Positions 33,353 to 44,785 of a stretch of 64,000 bases of DNA are shown here, piece by piece. Position numbers and translations under genes: made by a program. The notes beneath the pieces were generated by a model. That model did no database searches. It was given only the letters and a program-made list of their open reading frames with translations, and was not told where the DNA came from. The first letter of the stretch is position 1; each line of letters begins with the position of its first letter. Origin of the DNA: Heterohyrax brucei (Eukaryota; Chordata; Mammalia; Hyracoidea; Procaviidae); the NCBI GenBank assembly GCA_028571685.1, contig CM053154.1, positions 7,415,501 to 7,479,500 of the forward strand, written 5' to 3'.

Positions 33353-34006
33353 GCCCCGCCTTACCCAAGAAAGGACACTATATTGTTTTGGAATACGAGT
33401 AAACATTTGTTGACCTACATTGTGCGTAAAACTCTGTGCTAATTGTCCCCCTCACCACCTCCCCACCCCTTGCAGAAGCCAGTGGTGAAATGGGAACGGG
33501 GCTGTCCACAGCCACAGGTAAGAGAGAAAACCAGGCAGAGAAGAGGAACCCAGTATGTATTGGAGTCTCCCAACATTCCCTGTTCTGCTAACAAATACCC
33601 ATCTCATGCTCCCTCTGGGTGCGAGTGAGGGGCTTCTATTATTTTGATGTTGCTATTTCCTCTCAAATATGAAAGCAAAACAAGCATACTACAGAAAAGT
33701 AGAAATAAAACTTAAAAATCGAGATGCGGAGTTTATTCCTAAATCTTTCCTGTGCTTCAATTTGTTAGATTTTAAGGTGCTATCACATTACTATATTTTT
33801 ATTCTGATTTTTTACCTAACATTAAAATGAATGCATTTTCATGGCCTTGTAAAATCTTCATATGTATCAATTTATTACTACATAATATTCCATTCTACTC
33901 TAACTTACTTATGTATTTTACCTGCTATAAATGGCCTGATTGTTTAAGTTGCTTCCTCACTTTTGTTACTGTAAAGAATTTACAACAAATATCTTCGTGT
34001 TTAAGG
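33353..34006. other. Unclassified AT-rich stretch
   Basis: Between about 33650 and 33990 it resembles a very old antisense L1 (CATAATATTCCATTCTACTC) but is too diverged to place. Confidence 0.35.
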
Positions 34007-34122
34007 CAGCATTTCCCAAACTGAGATCTTTCAAAGGATGTTCTGGAGGATGTGTTAATAGGAAAGCTAAAAAAAAACACACATTTTTCCCCCCTGTGCT
34101 CAGGTAAGTTTGGGAAAGCCTG
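34007..34122. mobile_element. Small hAT-like DNA transposon remnant
   Basis: Ends are CAGCATTTCCCAAACT and AAGTTTGGGAAAGCCTG, near-perfect inverted repeats starting with CAG as in hAT/Charlie elements. At 116 bp it is non-autonomous. A clear 8-base target duplication is not visible. Confidence 0.5.
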
Positions 34123-34403
34123 AATTGAAAGTCAGGCTAGAGAAACAGGCTTTTAGCGGCAGGTCTTTGAAGATCCTTTATACACAGTGAATCTCTAGGA
34201 GGAAAATACATTTTGTAAACCTACTGGATCATGGAGTCCTTTCTTTTCACAGAGAACGTATTGACATGGCTGGTACTTTTCAACAGAAGATAGGTTTCAC
34301 ATTTTTTTGTGAAGCATCTTTCAGATGATTTCCTTAAGATGTGTCTCCAGGAATGGGTTTCCTGTTTTTAAAAGTGTGAACATTTTAAGCACTGACGTCT
34401 ATA

Positions 34404-34964
34404 AAGTCCAACAACTAGGTCCACAGAATAACTGTTCTAAGTGCTACATTACCTCATTGTTGAATATCACTATGGTCACCTTCAAAGTATTCCACTTGGG
34501 AAGCTCTACACCAATGCCAATGCCTAGTCCACCCTTCAAAGTGATTTTGGAACTCTTTCTTGAATGGCCATTGCACATTGTAGCAAGGTGGCAAGTTTGC
34601 AAACTTAATTATCTAGTTGCCTGTGAGTGAGTTTTTAGCCTGTAAACAAATAACTGTATTGGAAGACCCTCCCTATTCACCTGATCTGGCCCCCAGTGAC
34701 TTTTTTCTTTACCCAAAGATGAAGGAAATATTGAAAGGAAGATATTCTGATAACACTCAGTGCACTGGAGGTAGTATGATGACAGTTCTGGTGGCCACTC
34801 CAGAAAAAGAGTTCCAAAATTGCTTTGAAGGGTGGACTAGGACCTAGCATCAGTACTTAGCTTCGCAAGGGGAGTACTTTGGAAGTGACGATAGTGACAT
34901 TCAGCAATGAGGTATGTGGCACTTTTTCTAGGATGAGTTCTTTAACTGAAATCACCAGAACTTG
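34404..34964 (+). mobile_element. Mariner-derived foldback element, copy 2
   Basis: Here the short arm is on the left (antisense, about 34404-34565) and the long arm on the right. The long arm encodes a recognisable mariner transposase C-terminus (34617-34847): PPYSPDLAPSDFFL then PKMKEILKGR and EFQNCFEGW. This is the DDD-type catalytic end with its final Asp in LAPSD. The frame is incomplete and no N-terminal DNA-binding part exists. A TA lies just outside at 34965. Confidence 0.75.
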
Positions 34965-35850
34965 TATTGTTAAATCATGTTTCAGAAAAGTTGAGCAAAT
35001 TTACAGTTGTGCCTGTAAATAGTGTGCGATCTTCACACTAAATATGAAATGGAAATTAGTATGAACACAGAACTTAGAACCTCACATTTCTCTTGGTAAC
35101 TATATATGGAAGAATTTCTTTTAAATAGCCGCATCTCATATATCACATGCTAGCATTTCCAAAGGTTGTTCTATAGAATATTAAGTGTTAATAAATGGAT
35201 CTTACATTAAAAAAAGAAGAAGCAGTCTCCTGGTTTGAGGCTTTTGAAAGATAACTGTTGTTTGCTGTAGGATTTTTCAGAATCATTCTAAAACCAATTG
35301 TCGAGGAGGCCCAGTATGCAGTGTTTTTTCAATTTACAGACTGTTTGTTCATGCAGCAAATATTAACTGTTAAACTATTTATACCAAATGCTGTTCTGGC
35401 ACCAAAAAAAACCCTTTTCTTTAGATAATTTTTAAAAATTAGCTCATGAAACTATTAATTCCATGAGTTGGGCAGTAACATCATATACTGGCATTTTAAG
35501 GCCATGCAAGGGAGAAAGTGTACCCATATCCAAAAAATGCATCTCATTTCTAAATATCCATGAAATCATTTCAGTTTTTTTTATATATTAGGTCACAAGG
35601 AAAATTGTAGTAACTTTCAAAAAGAAACTAAATATGGCACATTTCATATTTTAACAGTGCAACGAAACTAAAAATTAATAGTGAAAATATAACTCTCCCC
35701 AAAATCTGTACCAAAAGTTGCTGTTTTGAACAGCGCTTAGAAAGGAATTTAATTTATGCTAAAGAAAGCATAGCCCGTTTAGAAACCATCAAAAAAGAGA
35801 ATACTTGCAAATGCTGACTCCTCTTAAATAACACATCTCTGCTCACTCAA
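34965..35850. other. AT-rich stretch, possible hAT fragment
   Basis: TTCCAAAGGTTGTTCTATAG then TTAAGTGTTAATAA near 35157 resembles the hAT-like remnant at 34007. The rest is not recognised. Confidence 0.35.
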
Positions 35851-36790
35851 CGCCTTATGGTATTTTGGTTCTGCTCTTATTTAACTGACAAACTAGTCAT
35901 TACTATTGTTATTATTTTGTGCAGACAATATTTGTACTTACATACATGTTTATTATTTTATTCGGTCATTATTCCTTCTTGCAGCTCATGTCATTCTAGG
36001 ATTATTTTCTTTCTTCCTGAGGAATGTTCCTTAAAAATTCCTTCCTGCAGCTCTTTTGGAGACTGTTTTAATAAGATCTATCTTTTACCAAACCATCGTT
36101 TTGAGAAAGACATGATTTTAGTTGCCAGACAGTTTGTTACTTTGAAGACATTCTATTGTCTCCTGGATTCCATTGTTACGGTTGGCGTGTCTGCTGTCAT
36201 TCTAATTGCTTTTCTTTGTAGATGACCTATCTTTTCTCTCTGGCTGCTTTTAAAATCCCTTTTGCTTTACTGGCTTGCAGTTTCAGTACATCATGATGAA
36301 ACATACATATAACCTTTATTAGATATATATTTCCTCTCCTCTCTGTATCTCTTAACCACTCATATTTTCCAAATCCTTGTCTCTTTGATCCACATACTTA
36401 GTTTTTTTTAACTATATATTCTACTTCTTGAATTCCCTGATCAGCTGTGTCTAAACTTATGTTTACTCAATCTACTGAAGGTTTTAAAAACAATTTTTCA
36501 TTTCTAGAAGTTCCATTTCTTTTTCCTTGTCTTCAGACCTGCCTGCTATTACTACTTGTCCCTGATTACTTGTTCATCTTTTTTTTAAATTGTATCCTTC
36601 ACTTATTTAACTATTGTGTACCATAAAATTCCAGTATTTGCAGTCCCAGTGGTTCTATTGTTTATTATTTATGCTTCCTCTCACATTTGATGGTGCTTTG
36701 TCTTTGCAAATATTTGGTAATAGCTGATTGTGACTTTATTTTAATTGGAGTCAATTCTCTCAGACCCACATTAGAGAAACTGGTTCTAGA
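35851..36790 (-). mobile_element. Old L1 (L1M-like), antisense
   Basis: CTCTCTGGCTGCTTTTAAAA at 36236, GTTTCAGTACATCATGATGA and GAATTCCCTGATCAGCTG follow the antisense 3' region of ancient L1M elements. It is highly diverged and its boundaries are uncertain. Confidence 0.5.
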
Positions 36791-37029
36791 CACAATTTTC
36801 TTGTTTTTACCAATTGCCAAAGGACACTGTTAACTTGAATCTACCTCAGCCTCTCCAATTTTTTTTAATTTTGATCCTACTGTCCCTCTTCCCCATGACC
36901 TCAACTCACATTTCCCTGAGGTATCTACTGTGGTGTTATTTCAGAGAGGTTTTTGCTGAGCACTCCGCCACCTCTGTCACTCACTCTCTCCCTTCTACAT
37001 TTCTCCTCTGCATACTGCGTACTTGGATA
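36791..37029. other. Unclassified short stretch
   Basis: Possibly part of the L2 at its right. Not resolved. Confidence 0.3.
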
Positions 37030-37165
37030 TTTGCTGGAGCTAGAGAGTTAGCTCCACACACCCAAGGATCTAACTTACTTTGTTTACTGCTACATTCTCA
37101 GTGCCCAAAGTAGTACCTGTTATGCAGAAGGTGTTGAATCAATGTCCTTAAATGAGTGAATGAAT
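37030..37165 (+). repeat. L2 3' end
   Basis: TTTGTTTACTGCTACATTCTCAG-like then GTAGTACCTGTTATGCAGAA and GTGAATGAATCA match the L2 3' terminus in order. Confidence 0.6.
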
Positions 37166-37229
37166 CACTTTATAGTCATCAGAGGAGGGGGGAAAAAAAA
37201 AAGAATAACCTAATACTAATACCTGATAT

Positions 37230-37389
37230 GGAAACCTGGGTAGCATAGTGGTTAAGTGCTTTATCTGCTAACCCAAAGTTCAGCAGTTTGAATTCACCAG
37301 GGGCTTCTTGGAAACTCTGTGGAGCAGTTCTACTCCATCCTATAGGGTTTCAGTTAGTCAGAATTGACTTGGTGGCAGTGGATTTGGCT
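37230..37389 (+). repeat. AfroSINE with 13-base target duplication
   Basis: Full-length head, body and tail. TAATACCTGATAT occurs at 37217-37229 and 37390-37402, a perfect flanking duplication. Confidence 0.9.
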
Positions 37390-37413
37390 TAATACCTGAT
37401 ATTGTTGAAGTAG

Positions 37414-37588
37414 AAACCCTGGTGGTGTAGTAGGTTAAGTGCTATGTCTGCTAACAGAAAGGTCAGTGGTTCAAATCCACTAGGCACTCCTTGGAAACTC
37501 TATGAGACAGTTCTACTCTGACCTCTAGGGTTGCTATGAGTTGGACCCGACTTGATGGTAGTGGGCTTGGGTTTTTTGGGGGGGCAAT
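37414..37588 (+). repeat. AfroSINE, second of a tandem pair
   Basis: AAACCCTGGTGGTGTAGTAG, CAGTGGTTCAAATCCACTAG and GGTTGCTATGAGTTGGACCC are present. It lies 24 bases after the previous AfroSINE. Flanks TATTGTTGAAGT and TATTGTTAGAGT form an imperfect duplication, so it inserted independently. Confidence 0.85.
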
Positions 37589-37639
37589 TATTGTTAGAGT
37601 GCATGTAAAATGAGATGTATACCTTGTAATTAGTTACAG

Positions 37640-38000
37640 GTCTTTTTTAGATGATCTCTGGAAGCATTTATGAAAATTAAAAATACATACAGCAATCACT
37701 ACTTTTAGGAATCTTACCTAGAGAAAAAAACCTGATGGACATGCAGGTGTATATAAAAAGATGTTTGTAGCATTGTTTAGCAAAAGAAAGAATGTTAATT
37801 AACTTAACATTCATCAATAAAAGAATAGCTAAATAAATCAGAGAACATCCATGCTGTGGAATATCATGCAGCACTTTAAAAAACAGTTGAAGTTATACCA
37901 TCATTCTGACAGGATTTTTGTAAGAAGCTGAGTTAAAAAAAAAAAAAGATGCAAAAATGTGTGCGTAATATGATCCTATGTGTGAAAAAGTATGAATATT
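37640..38000 (+). mobile_element. Old L1 ORF2 end, sense
   Basis: GAATAGCTAAATAAATCAGA, ATGCTGTGGAATATCATGCA and CGTAATATGATCCTATGTGT follow the L1 ORF2 C-terminal coding order. It is ancient and diverged. Confidence 0.65.
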
Positions 38001-39425
38001 TTAATAAAATGCAGTTGTTAGCATGAAATCTATTCAGTTAGCCAACAATATAATTCTAATTGCCACACAATGTGTAGAAAAGTAAAGTAGATATAGTAAA
38101 GAAATAAAAGAAGTTGTCTTGATTTAAAAGCTGCTACTTCATTCATGATTAATGTGACAACACCATTTTCTTTCGTATAGAGTAACAGAATGATCATACA
38201 ACAGGAAAAAATGTGGAGAATGTCGACAGGAGAGGGACCCAAAGGTTTTCTTGAGGAGATAAGCTATAATGAGGTCTGAAGAGAAATGATCACTTGGGAC
38301 AAGAAGTAGTAAGTGGTAGGCATTTATTTACCTAGAAAGGCATCAACATGCCTAGAAAGTCTTCGTTCACCAGGTTAAGTACTTGTGTACATAAGTTCTG
38401 TAAACTAGAAGAATTTACACTGAAAGTGCTATAAATCAAAATGATATATTCATTCATTTAAAAGGATGTAATTAAATAATTGTGTCATTAGGACATCATT
38501 TTTCCAAAAAAATAATGCTAGTGTAGCAACTGAAGAATTCTATTCAGTGTGATGTGATGCATTCATTTGATGTAATCACTAGCTTGAAAACTTCCACACT
38601 CTTTTGCAAACCATGATAAACAGAATGTAAGATTCACAAAGGATATTGAGTACTTATTTATAATACGAAGAACAGAAATTGAATTTTTTGTACAATCAAC
38701 TACCCTGAATATCTCCAAAACTCCACCTTCTCATCAATGTGTATATTTCAGAATGTCAGACTGAATAAATCCTGACTGAGGCTCACCATTGCTGATTTTA
38801 TCACGAGAGCCAATATCTGCTGAAAATACAAGTTATCATACAACTGCATTTTTACAACATTAATCTTGATCTTATAGAATAATTTCAAACACTTTGCAAC
38901 TTTTTCTCCAAAACTGACATTCTGACAATGACATTTTCCTCCATAAATACAACTCAGTCATAAAAATCAAAAAGCTAACATTGATGTAATACTACCATTT
39001 AACTGCACTACAGCTTTTCTGGATGTCCCGACAATGACCTCTACATCAAAAGAATTAAATTTAGAACTAGTTGTTGATTTTAGCTGCTATTTCTCCATGA
39101 GCTGTTCAGTGTTTCTTTGATTAGCATGGCTTTGACAATTTTAAGGTTACATGTAGGTAAGTTATTTTGTAAAACGGACTTGTCTGATTTTTTAAAGTTT
39201 TTTTAGTGATTAGATGCAGGATATGTATCCTTGGAAGAAATACCACAGAAGTGATTCTGTGTTCTCCTCTCTCATCCTATTAGGTGGCACACAGTATCAA
39301 TTCATCCGGTTATTACATCGTTCACTTGGATCACTTGATGAAGATGGTATCTGCCAGGCTTTACTGCTATAGGATTTCTCATTTTCTTTTCTGTAATTAA
39401 TACATACCTCTTGGAGAGGTGCTGT
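38001..39425. other. AT-rich unique stretch
   Basis: No exon, RNA gene or confident repeat was recognised. Confidence 0.4.
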
Positions 39426-39429
39426 GTTG

Positions 39430-40067
39430 TTGCTTTCAGGTGTCATCAAGTTAGTTCCCATTCATGACAACAGTAGACTGAAACTCTGTCTCGTCCTGCA
39501 CTCTCCTCACAATGATGGCCATATTTAAAAGCATTGTTGCAGCCAGTATCACTCCATCTCACTGAGGGTCTTCCTCTTTTTCACTGATCCTCTACTTTAC
39601 AAAGTACGATGTTCTTCTCCAGGGTCTGGCAATACGATAACATATCCAAATTCTCTCCATCCTTGCTCTTAAGGAGCCTTCTGGCTGTGTACTTCTTCCA
39701 TGACAGATTTGTTGGTTCTTCTGGTAGCCCATAGTATATTCAATACCCTTTACCAACACCATAATTCAAAGGCCTCAATTCTTCAGTCTTCCTTATTCGT
39801 TGTCCAGCTTTTGCATGAATGTGAGACAATTGAAAACAAGAGGGCTTGGATCAGATGCATCTGCGCTCTCAAAGGGACATCTTTGCTCTTCAACCCATTG
39901 AAGAGGTGTTTCTTTGACAGTAGATCTGTGTAACGCAGTACGCTCTTTGCCGTCTAGACTGCTGCTTCCATGTCCATTGTTTGGGGATCCAAGGGAAACG
40001 AAGTCCTTGACAACTTCAAAATTTTCTCCACTTATCATGATGTTTCTATGGGTCCAGTTGTGAGGAT
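39430..40067 (-). mobile_element. RTE-clade LINE, 3' portion
   Basis: The antisense order parallels 31492-32262: CAGGTGTCATCAAGTTAGTT (3' terminus), AAGTACGATGTTCTTCTCCA, GACAGATTTGTTGGTTCTTC, TCGTTGTCCAGCTTTTGCAT and GATGTTTCTATGGGTCCAGT. It is broken by stops and 5'-truncated. An AfroSINE follows directly. Confidence 0.75.
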
Positions 40068-40200
40068 TGCTGGTGGCACAGTGGTTAAGTGCTCAGCTGC
40101 TAACTCTAAGTTCAGTGGTGTGAACCTACTAGCCACTCTGTGGGAGAAAGATGTGGCAACCTGTTTTTGTAAAGAACTATAGCCTTGCAAGGTCATGGAA
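40068..40200 (+). repeat. AfroSINE, long variant, partial
   Basis: GCTGGTGGCACAGTGGTTAA, GGAGAAAGATGTGGCAACCT and GCCTTGCAAGGTCATGG are present. The 3' tail is lost. Confidence 0.75.
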
Positions 40201-40421
40201 ATCTATAGACACACCCAAACTCCCTGAGGGACCAAACTGCTGGGCTGAGGGCTGGGGGTCCATGGTCTCAGGGAACATCTAGCTCAATTGACATATTTAG
40301 TTTATAAGGAAAATGTTTGATGCTCTACTTTGGTGAGTAGCATCTACGTTCTTAAAAACCTATGCGATACTCCACTTGTCTCCTTTAGGAGCAAAGGAGA
40401 ACAAAGAAAACCAAAGACATG

Positions 40422-40950
40422 AGGAAGGACAATTATGTTCACAAGCTTATCCTAGAAAAAGTGGTACATACCTTGTTGCTGAATATTACTACGGTCACCT
40501 TCGTACTATTCCCCTCGGGAAACTGTGCACCAACGCCAGTGCCTATTTTACCCTTCAAAGCAATCTTGGAACTCTTTTTCTGAAATGGCCATCAGGGCTG
40601 TCATCATATTATTCTTGACGTCCTGAATATTATACAAATGTCTTCCTTTCAATATTTCCCTTATCTTTAGGTAAAGAAAAAAGTCACTGGGGACCGGAGG
40701 AGGTGAGTAGGTACGGTGTTCCAATACAATTACTTGTTTACTGGCTAAAAACTCTCACCCAGATAACTATACAATTAAGTTCAGTAACTTACCACTATGC
40801 TACTGTTCATAATGGCCATTCCAGAAGACTTCTGGAATTGCTTTTAAGGGTGAACTAGCTGCTAGCATCAGTGCATAGCTTCCCAAGGGGGCTGCTTCAA
40901 GATATTCAGTGATGAGGTATGTAGCATGGAGAACAATTAAGTCTGTAGAC
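40422..40950 (-). mobile_element. Mariner-derived foldback element, copy 3
   Basis: Same orientation and layout as copy 1: long antisense arm (40422-40750) with TTCAATATTTCCCTTATCTT and AAAAGTCACTGGGG, a spacer with AATGGCCATTCC near 40810, then a short sense arm. The right terminus is eroded. A MaLR LTR begins directly at 40951 and probably removed or split the end. Confidence 0.7.
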
Positions 40951-41466
40951 TGTTTTAGTCAGCTAGTGCTGCTGTAACAGAAAAAGCACAGAGTGGATGG
41001 CTTTAACAAAGGACAGTTTATTTTTACACATTCTGGTAGGCTACAAGTCCAAATTCAGGATGTCTGCTCAAGGAGAAGGCTTTTCCCCTTGTTGGCTCTG
41101 GAGGAAAGTCTGGTGTTGCCTCAGTCTTTGTCCAGGGAGCATTTTGGTGCAGGAACCTCAGGTCTGAAGGACACACTCTTCTCCCAGTGCTGCTTTCTTG
41201 ATGATGTGAGGTTCCCAATTCTCTGCTTGCTTCCCTTTCCGTTTATCTCTTGTAGGACAAAAGGATCAAGGGTGGAGCAAGCCATACTCCAAGGAAACTC
41301 CCTTTACAGTGGAGCAGGGAGGTGATCTTCTAAAGGGATTTACAGTCTCACCCTAATACAGCATAGGAAAATCACAAAATGGAGGACAATTACAAAATAC
41401 TGGGAATCCTGGCCCAGCCACATGGCTACACATATTTTGGGGGGGGACACAATTCTATCCATGACA
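40951..41466 (-). mobile_element. ERVL-MaLR-like LTR (3' LTR side)
   Basis: It begins TGTTTTAGTCAGCTAG and ends ATCCATGACA, the same LTR family as 22495-23025. MaLR-like internal sequence continues at the higher coordinate, so on the minus strand this is the 3' LTR. It is a fossil. Confidence 0.75.
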
Positions 41467-42508
41467 TTCTACCTTTGGCACCCCAAAATCACACCATTGA
41501 AATATGTAACACATTCATCCCATATGATAGAACCTTAAATCAGTTTCAAGTCCAAAATTCAAAAATTCCTGTACATCTGTGAAAGCTGGAACACAAACTA
41601 TCTCCTTCCAAGGGTAAAATGGCAGAACAGGCACAAGTTAGACATTCCATTACAAATGGGAGAAGTTGCAAGGAAAGAAGACATTAACAGGCAAGAAGAG
41701 AGTCAGCAGAAGACATTACATTAGCCCTCAAAGCTTTGAAAATAATCTTCCACTTTCTGAGACATTTTACACAATGGCCTTGCCTTCCAGACTCCAGGTA
41801 CTGGCCAAACTCTCTGGATTCTGAATGGAAACCCCTGGCCCTGTGCTACAACTCTGCTTCTTCAAGGCCCACTTGGACAGAAACTCTGCCCCATCAGCTT
41901 TAGGTGCACCCTAAGCCCAAATGTGTGGTAATTCCACCCTTACAAACACAGGATGCTAAGGTTCCACCCTTTCAAACCCCTGAGATCATTGCCATACCTT
42001 TTGAGACTGAGGCAGCTCAGCTTCTCATGCTCTTTGTCTCTCTAGCTTTCGCTTGTTATGGCCGTATGGCCTGGTCTTCAGGACCACATGTGCCCTGATT
42101 AGGCAAGTGTTCCAAATCTCTGTACTTCCACTGATTCAAGTGCCTAGAGGCACCCCTCTCTTGCTGGAAAGCCTCCTGCACAAAGGCACTCAGCTCTCTT
42201 GCTCTGTGAGTCAGCAAGGCTACCTCCACCAACTCAAGTGCCTGGAGACACCCTGTTCCACCAGGAAAACTCTGTGCATAGGCACTTAGCTCTATTGCTC
42301 TATGAGTCGGCTCCAGCTCTGCCTCTGGTTCTGCTGCTGCCACTGCTGCCGCCAGTCCTCTGCTGCTCGATTCTCACCATCTGCACTTTCTTCGGTGTTA
42401 ACAGCTCTCCTGGGTTCCTTCTGAGTCTTCTACCCAGTCATAGTTTCAAAACTGCTTTCACATTGTAGGTATTTGTTAGAGCAGCACCCTACTCTCACAG
42501 TACCAAAA
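41467..42508 (-). mobile_element. MaLR-like internal region, non-coding remnant
   Basis: The sequence directly abutting the LTR (TTCTACCTTTGGCACCCCAA) and the blocks AGTCCAAAATTCAAAAATTC, ACAAATGGGAGAAGTTGC and TCTGGATTCTGAATGGAAAC parallel the antisense internal region of mammalian MaLR elements. It has no credible gag or pol and looks broken throughout. The other LTR of the pair is not found. Confidence 0.6.
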
Positions 42509-43013
42509 TGTCTTAAGCTAGGTTTTCTAGGGAAGCAAAATCCTTGTATATGTACAAGGAAAGATTTATATATAAAGGAGACAGCTGACACAATTGCAGA
42601 AGCTGAATGTCCCAAGTCCTGGCACAAGCCTCATGAGGCCGCAGGAGCTAGTCAACCCAAGGTCAGCAGGTCAGAGACCAGAGTTCTAGATCACTGGCTG
42701 CGTAGGTCGGCAGATCCCAAGCTGGCTGCAGGACGAAGCTGCAGAGGCTGGCGAACCCAGGATTGGCAGTTCAGGGAACAGGACTCTCAAGTGCCAGCTG
42801 TAAGGGTTGAAGAATCCAACAGCTGCTAGTTCTGGTCTAGGAACCAGATGCCAGAAGAGAGCAGGAGCTGCTGGCTACCTGAGCAAACCGATAGTAGGTG
42901 GTGGAAGGCCAAGAGCAGACAGCTGAGGTGGGAAGCCACCACAGGCCCCCCCTGCCACTTGGTACAGCAGCCAAATGTGGAGCAGCCAAGTTGACATAAC
43001 CCTGACCACCACA
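42509..43013 (-). mobile_element. ERVL LTR, MLT2-like, antisense
   Basis: In sense it begins TGTGGTGGTCAGGGTTATGT with CAACTTGGCTGC following, which is characteristic of MLT2-class ERVL LTRs. The other end (ctaggttttctagggaag) matches their 3' part in antisense. It is an old solo LTR. Matching flanks are not visible. Confidence 0.6.
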
Positions 43014-43035
43014 TCGACTGAATTGTTGGACCTCA

Positions 43036-43100
43036 TATAGCCAAGCCAGCCAAGTGCCGTCGAGTCGGTTCCGACTCATGGCGACCATAGGTGCCAGGAT
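43036..43100 (-). repeat. AfroSINE or RTE 3' end fragment
   Basis: CCAAGTGCCGTCGAGTCGGT then TCCGACTCATGGCGACC is the antisense of the shared SINE/RTE terminus and is close to consensus. Confidence 0.65.
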
Positions 43101-43124
43101 AGAACTGACCCCCAGAGTATTCAT

Positions 43125-43640
43125 AGGGGAAATATTAATCCAAAGGATTAAGGACCGTGTCTATAACAGCCTCCACAAGACTGAGTCTCATACAACCAGG
43201 TGGTGCCTGGATATGACCACTGACTGCTCAGACACAGCTCTCAACTGCGGGTCCCAGACAGAACCGGAGGAAAACACAGATCACAGCTCTAACTCAAAAC
43301 CAAAGACTAGACTCACTGGCCTGACAGAAACTGGACAACCCCTGAGAGGATGGCCCCTGGATACCCTTTCAGTAATGAACTCACTCTTGAGGTTCACCCT
43401 TCAGACAAAGATTGGGCAAGCCCATAATAAAATAAGACTAAAAGGGCAGCTCAGCTCAGAGACAAGCAGTAGAAGGCAGGAGGGGACAGGAAAGCTGGTA
43501 ATAAAGAACCCGAGTTGAGAAGGGAGAGTGTTGACCTGTTGCAGGGTTGTTGACCAGCGTCATAAAGCAGTAAGCGTACTCACTGTTTAATGAGAAACTA
43601 CTTTGTTCTGTAAAACTTTTACTGAAGTACAATAATAAAA
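43125..43640 (+). mobile_element. LINE-like 3' end, probably L1
   Basis: The segment ends in AAGTACAATAATAAAAAG after TAATGAGAAACTACTTTGTT. From memory this block is repeated in elephant DNA as a LINE 3' end, but no reverse-transcriptase sequence is attached here. A 154-codon frame (43054-43518) lies in it and shows no domain. Confidence 0.4.
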
Positions 43641-43669
43641 AGAAAATCAGATTGACAGCTTTGGGAACT

Positions 43670-43737
43670 CAACAGGGCAGTACTACTCTGTCCTGTAGGG
43701 TCGCTCAGAGTTGCAGTTGACTAGCCAGCAGTAGAGG
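43670..43737 (+). repeat. AfroSINE 3' fragment
   Basis: CAACAGGGCAGTACTACTCT, then TGTCCTGTAGGGTCGCTCAG. Confidence 0.65.
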
Positions 43738-44639
43738 GCCACTTTAAGACTGTGTAAATATCCTGTGCTCCCAGTTTATATATTTCTACCAGTACAAACT
43801 CACAGTTTCCTATTTTATTTAATGCGTTAGAATCCATCATAATTACTACTTATTTTGATTCTCACATTGTACTAGATTTTGCCAGTGAAAGACTCTTCAG
43901 CTTGGCGTCTAAGTCCTTTTGGCATACATACCTGTCATTACTTGAAGCACTGTCTTACTTTCTGGAATAAAAATCTATCCAGGATCAACTTGATCTTCTC
44001 CTGTCCTAGCCCTAGAATCAGACATTTCTCAAAAGAGCCTGGTTCCATTAGTAAAGAATAGTCTTTAGAAACCAATATCTGGGTGCTAGATACGCTTGAA
44101 GTTGTTGAGATGTCCCTGCTTCTGGGTCCTTTTGGTGGTCACAGCTAGAGAACATACGAAAACATGCAAGCACATGATTACGCTGGAATTCATTCATGGA
44201 TCCATCTCTATATTTTGAAAACTGTGTCTTAATATCAGCCCCTCTAATTTTAATCCAACTCTACAGGGTTTGTTTTAGCCTTCTTCTTTCTCGTAATTAG
44301 AATTCCCTTGTCCAGCAGTAAGAAGCCTGGCTATCATTACCCCTGACGTATTTATTTACGTATTCAGAGCCCTGTGAGATGTGCCCCCCCTGCACACAGG
44401 CTCTGCCGTTCCTCATCAGCTCCTGTCCCTTCCCTGCGTCCCACCGTGAAGGTGTCTTTCCTTCCTCCCACTGCCAGAGCCCTGCTCTGAGCCACCGCAG
44501 CCCTGCTCCGTCCGCTGCATAGTGCCTGCCCTGCTCAGTCCCGCCTGGTAGCTTTTGAACTCAATTTTCAACAACTTTACCCACCCACGGTGCCCTAGTA
44601 AGATATGTTAAGTAAAGTGGAGTTTATCGGGCTGCACAG
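43738..44639. other. Mostly unique stretch
   Basis: Nothing recognised. Confidence 0.4.
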
Positions 44640-44785
44640 CCTTGATTCTGACTCTAAGTGACCCTGTAGGACAGAGTAGACCTGCCCCATAAATTTCCAA
44701 GGAGGGCCTGGTAGATTTGAACAGCCAATCTTTTGGTTAGCAGACATAGTCCTTAGCCACTGTGCCACCAGGTTCTCCTAGGCTT
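44640..44785 (-). repeat. AfroSINE
   Basis: TTGATTCTGACTCTAAGTGA, GGACAGAGTAGACCTGCCCC, TTTTGGTTAGCAGACATAGT and TGTGCCACCAGGTTCTCC give the complete antisense order. Confidence 0.85.

Noticed and set aside
42837-43518. Frames over the ERVL LTR and LINE-like 3' end
   Set aside because: They translate repeat DNA and no known protein of either element type is recognised.
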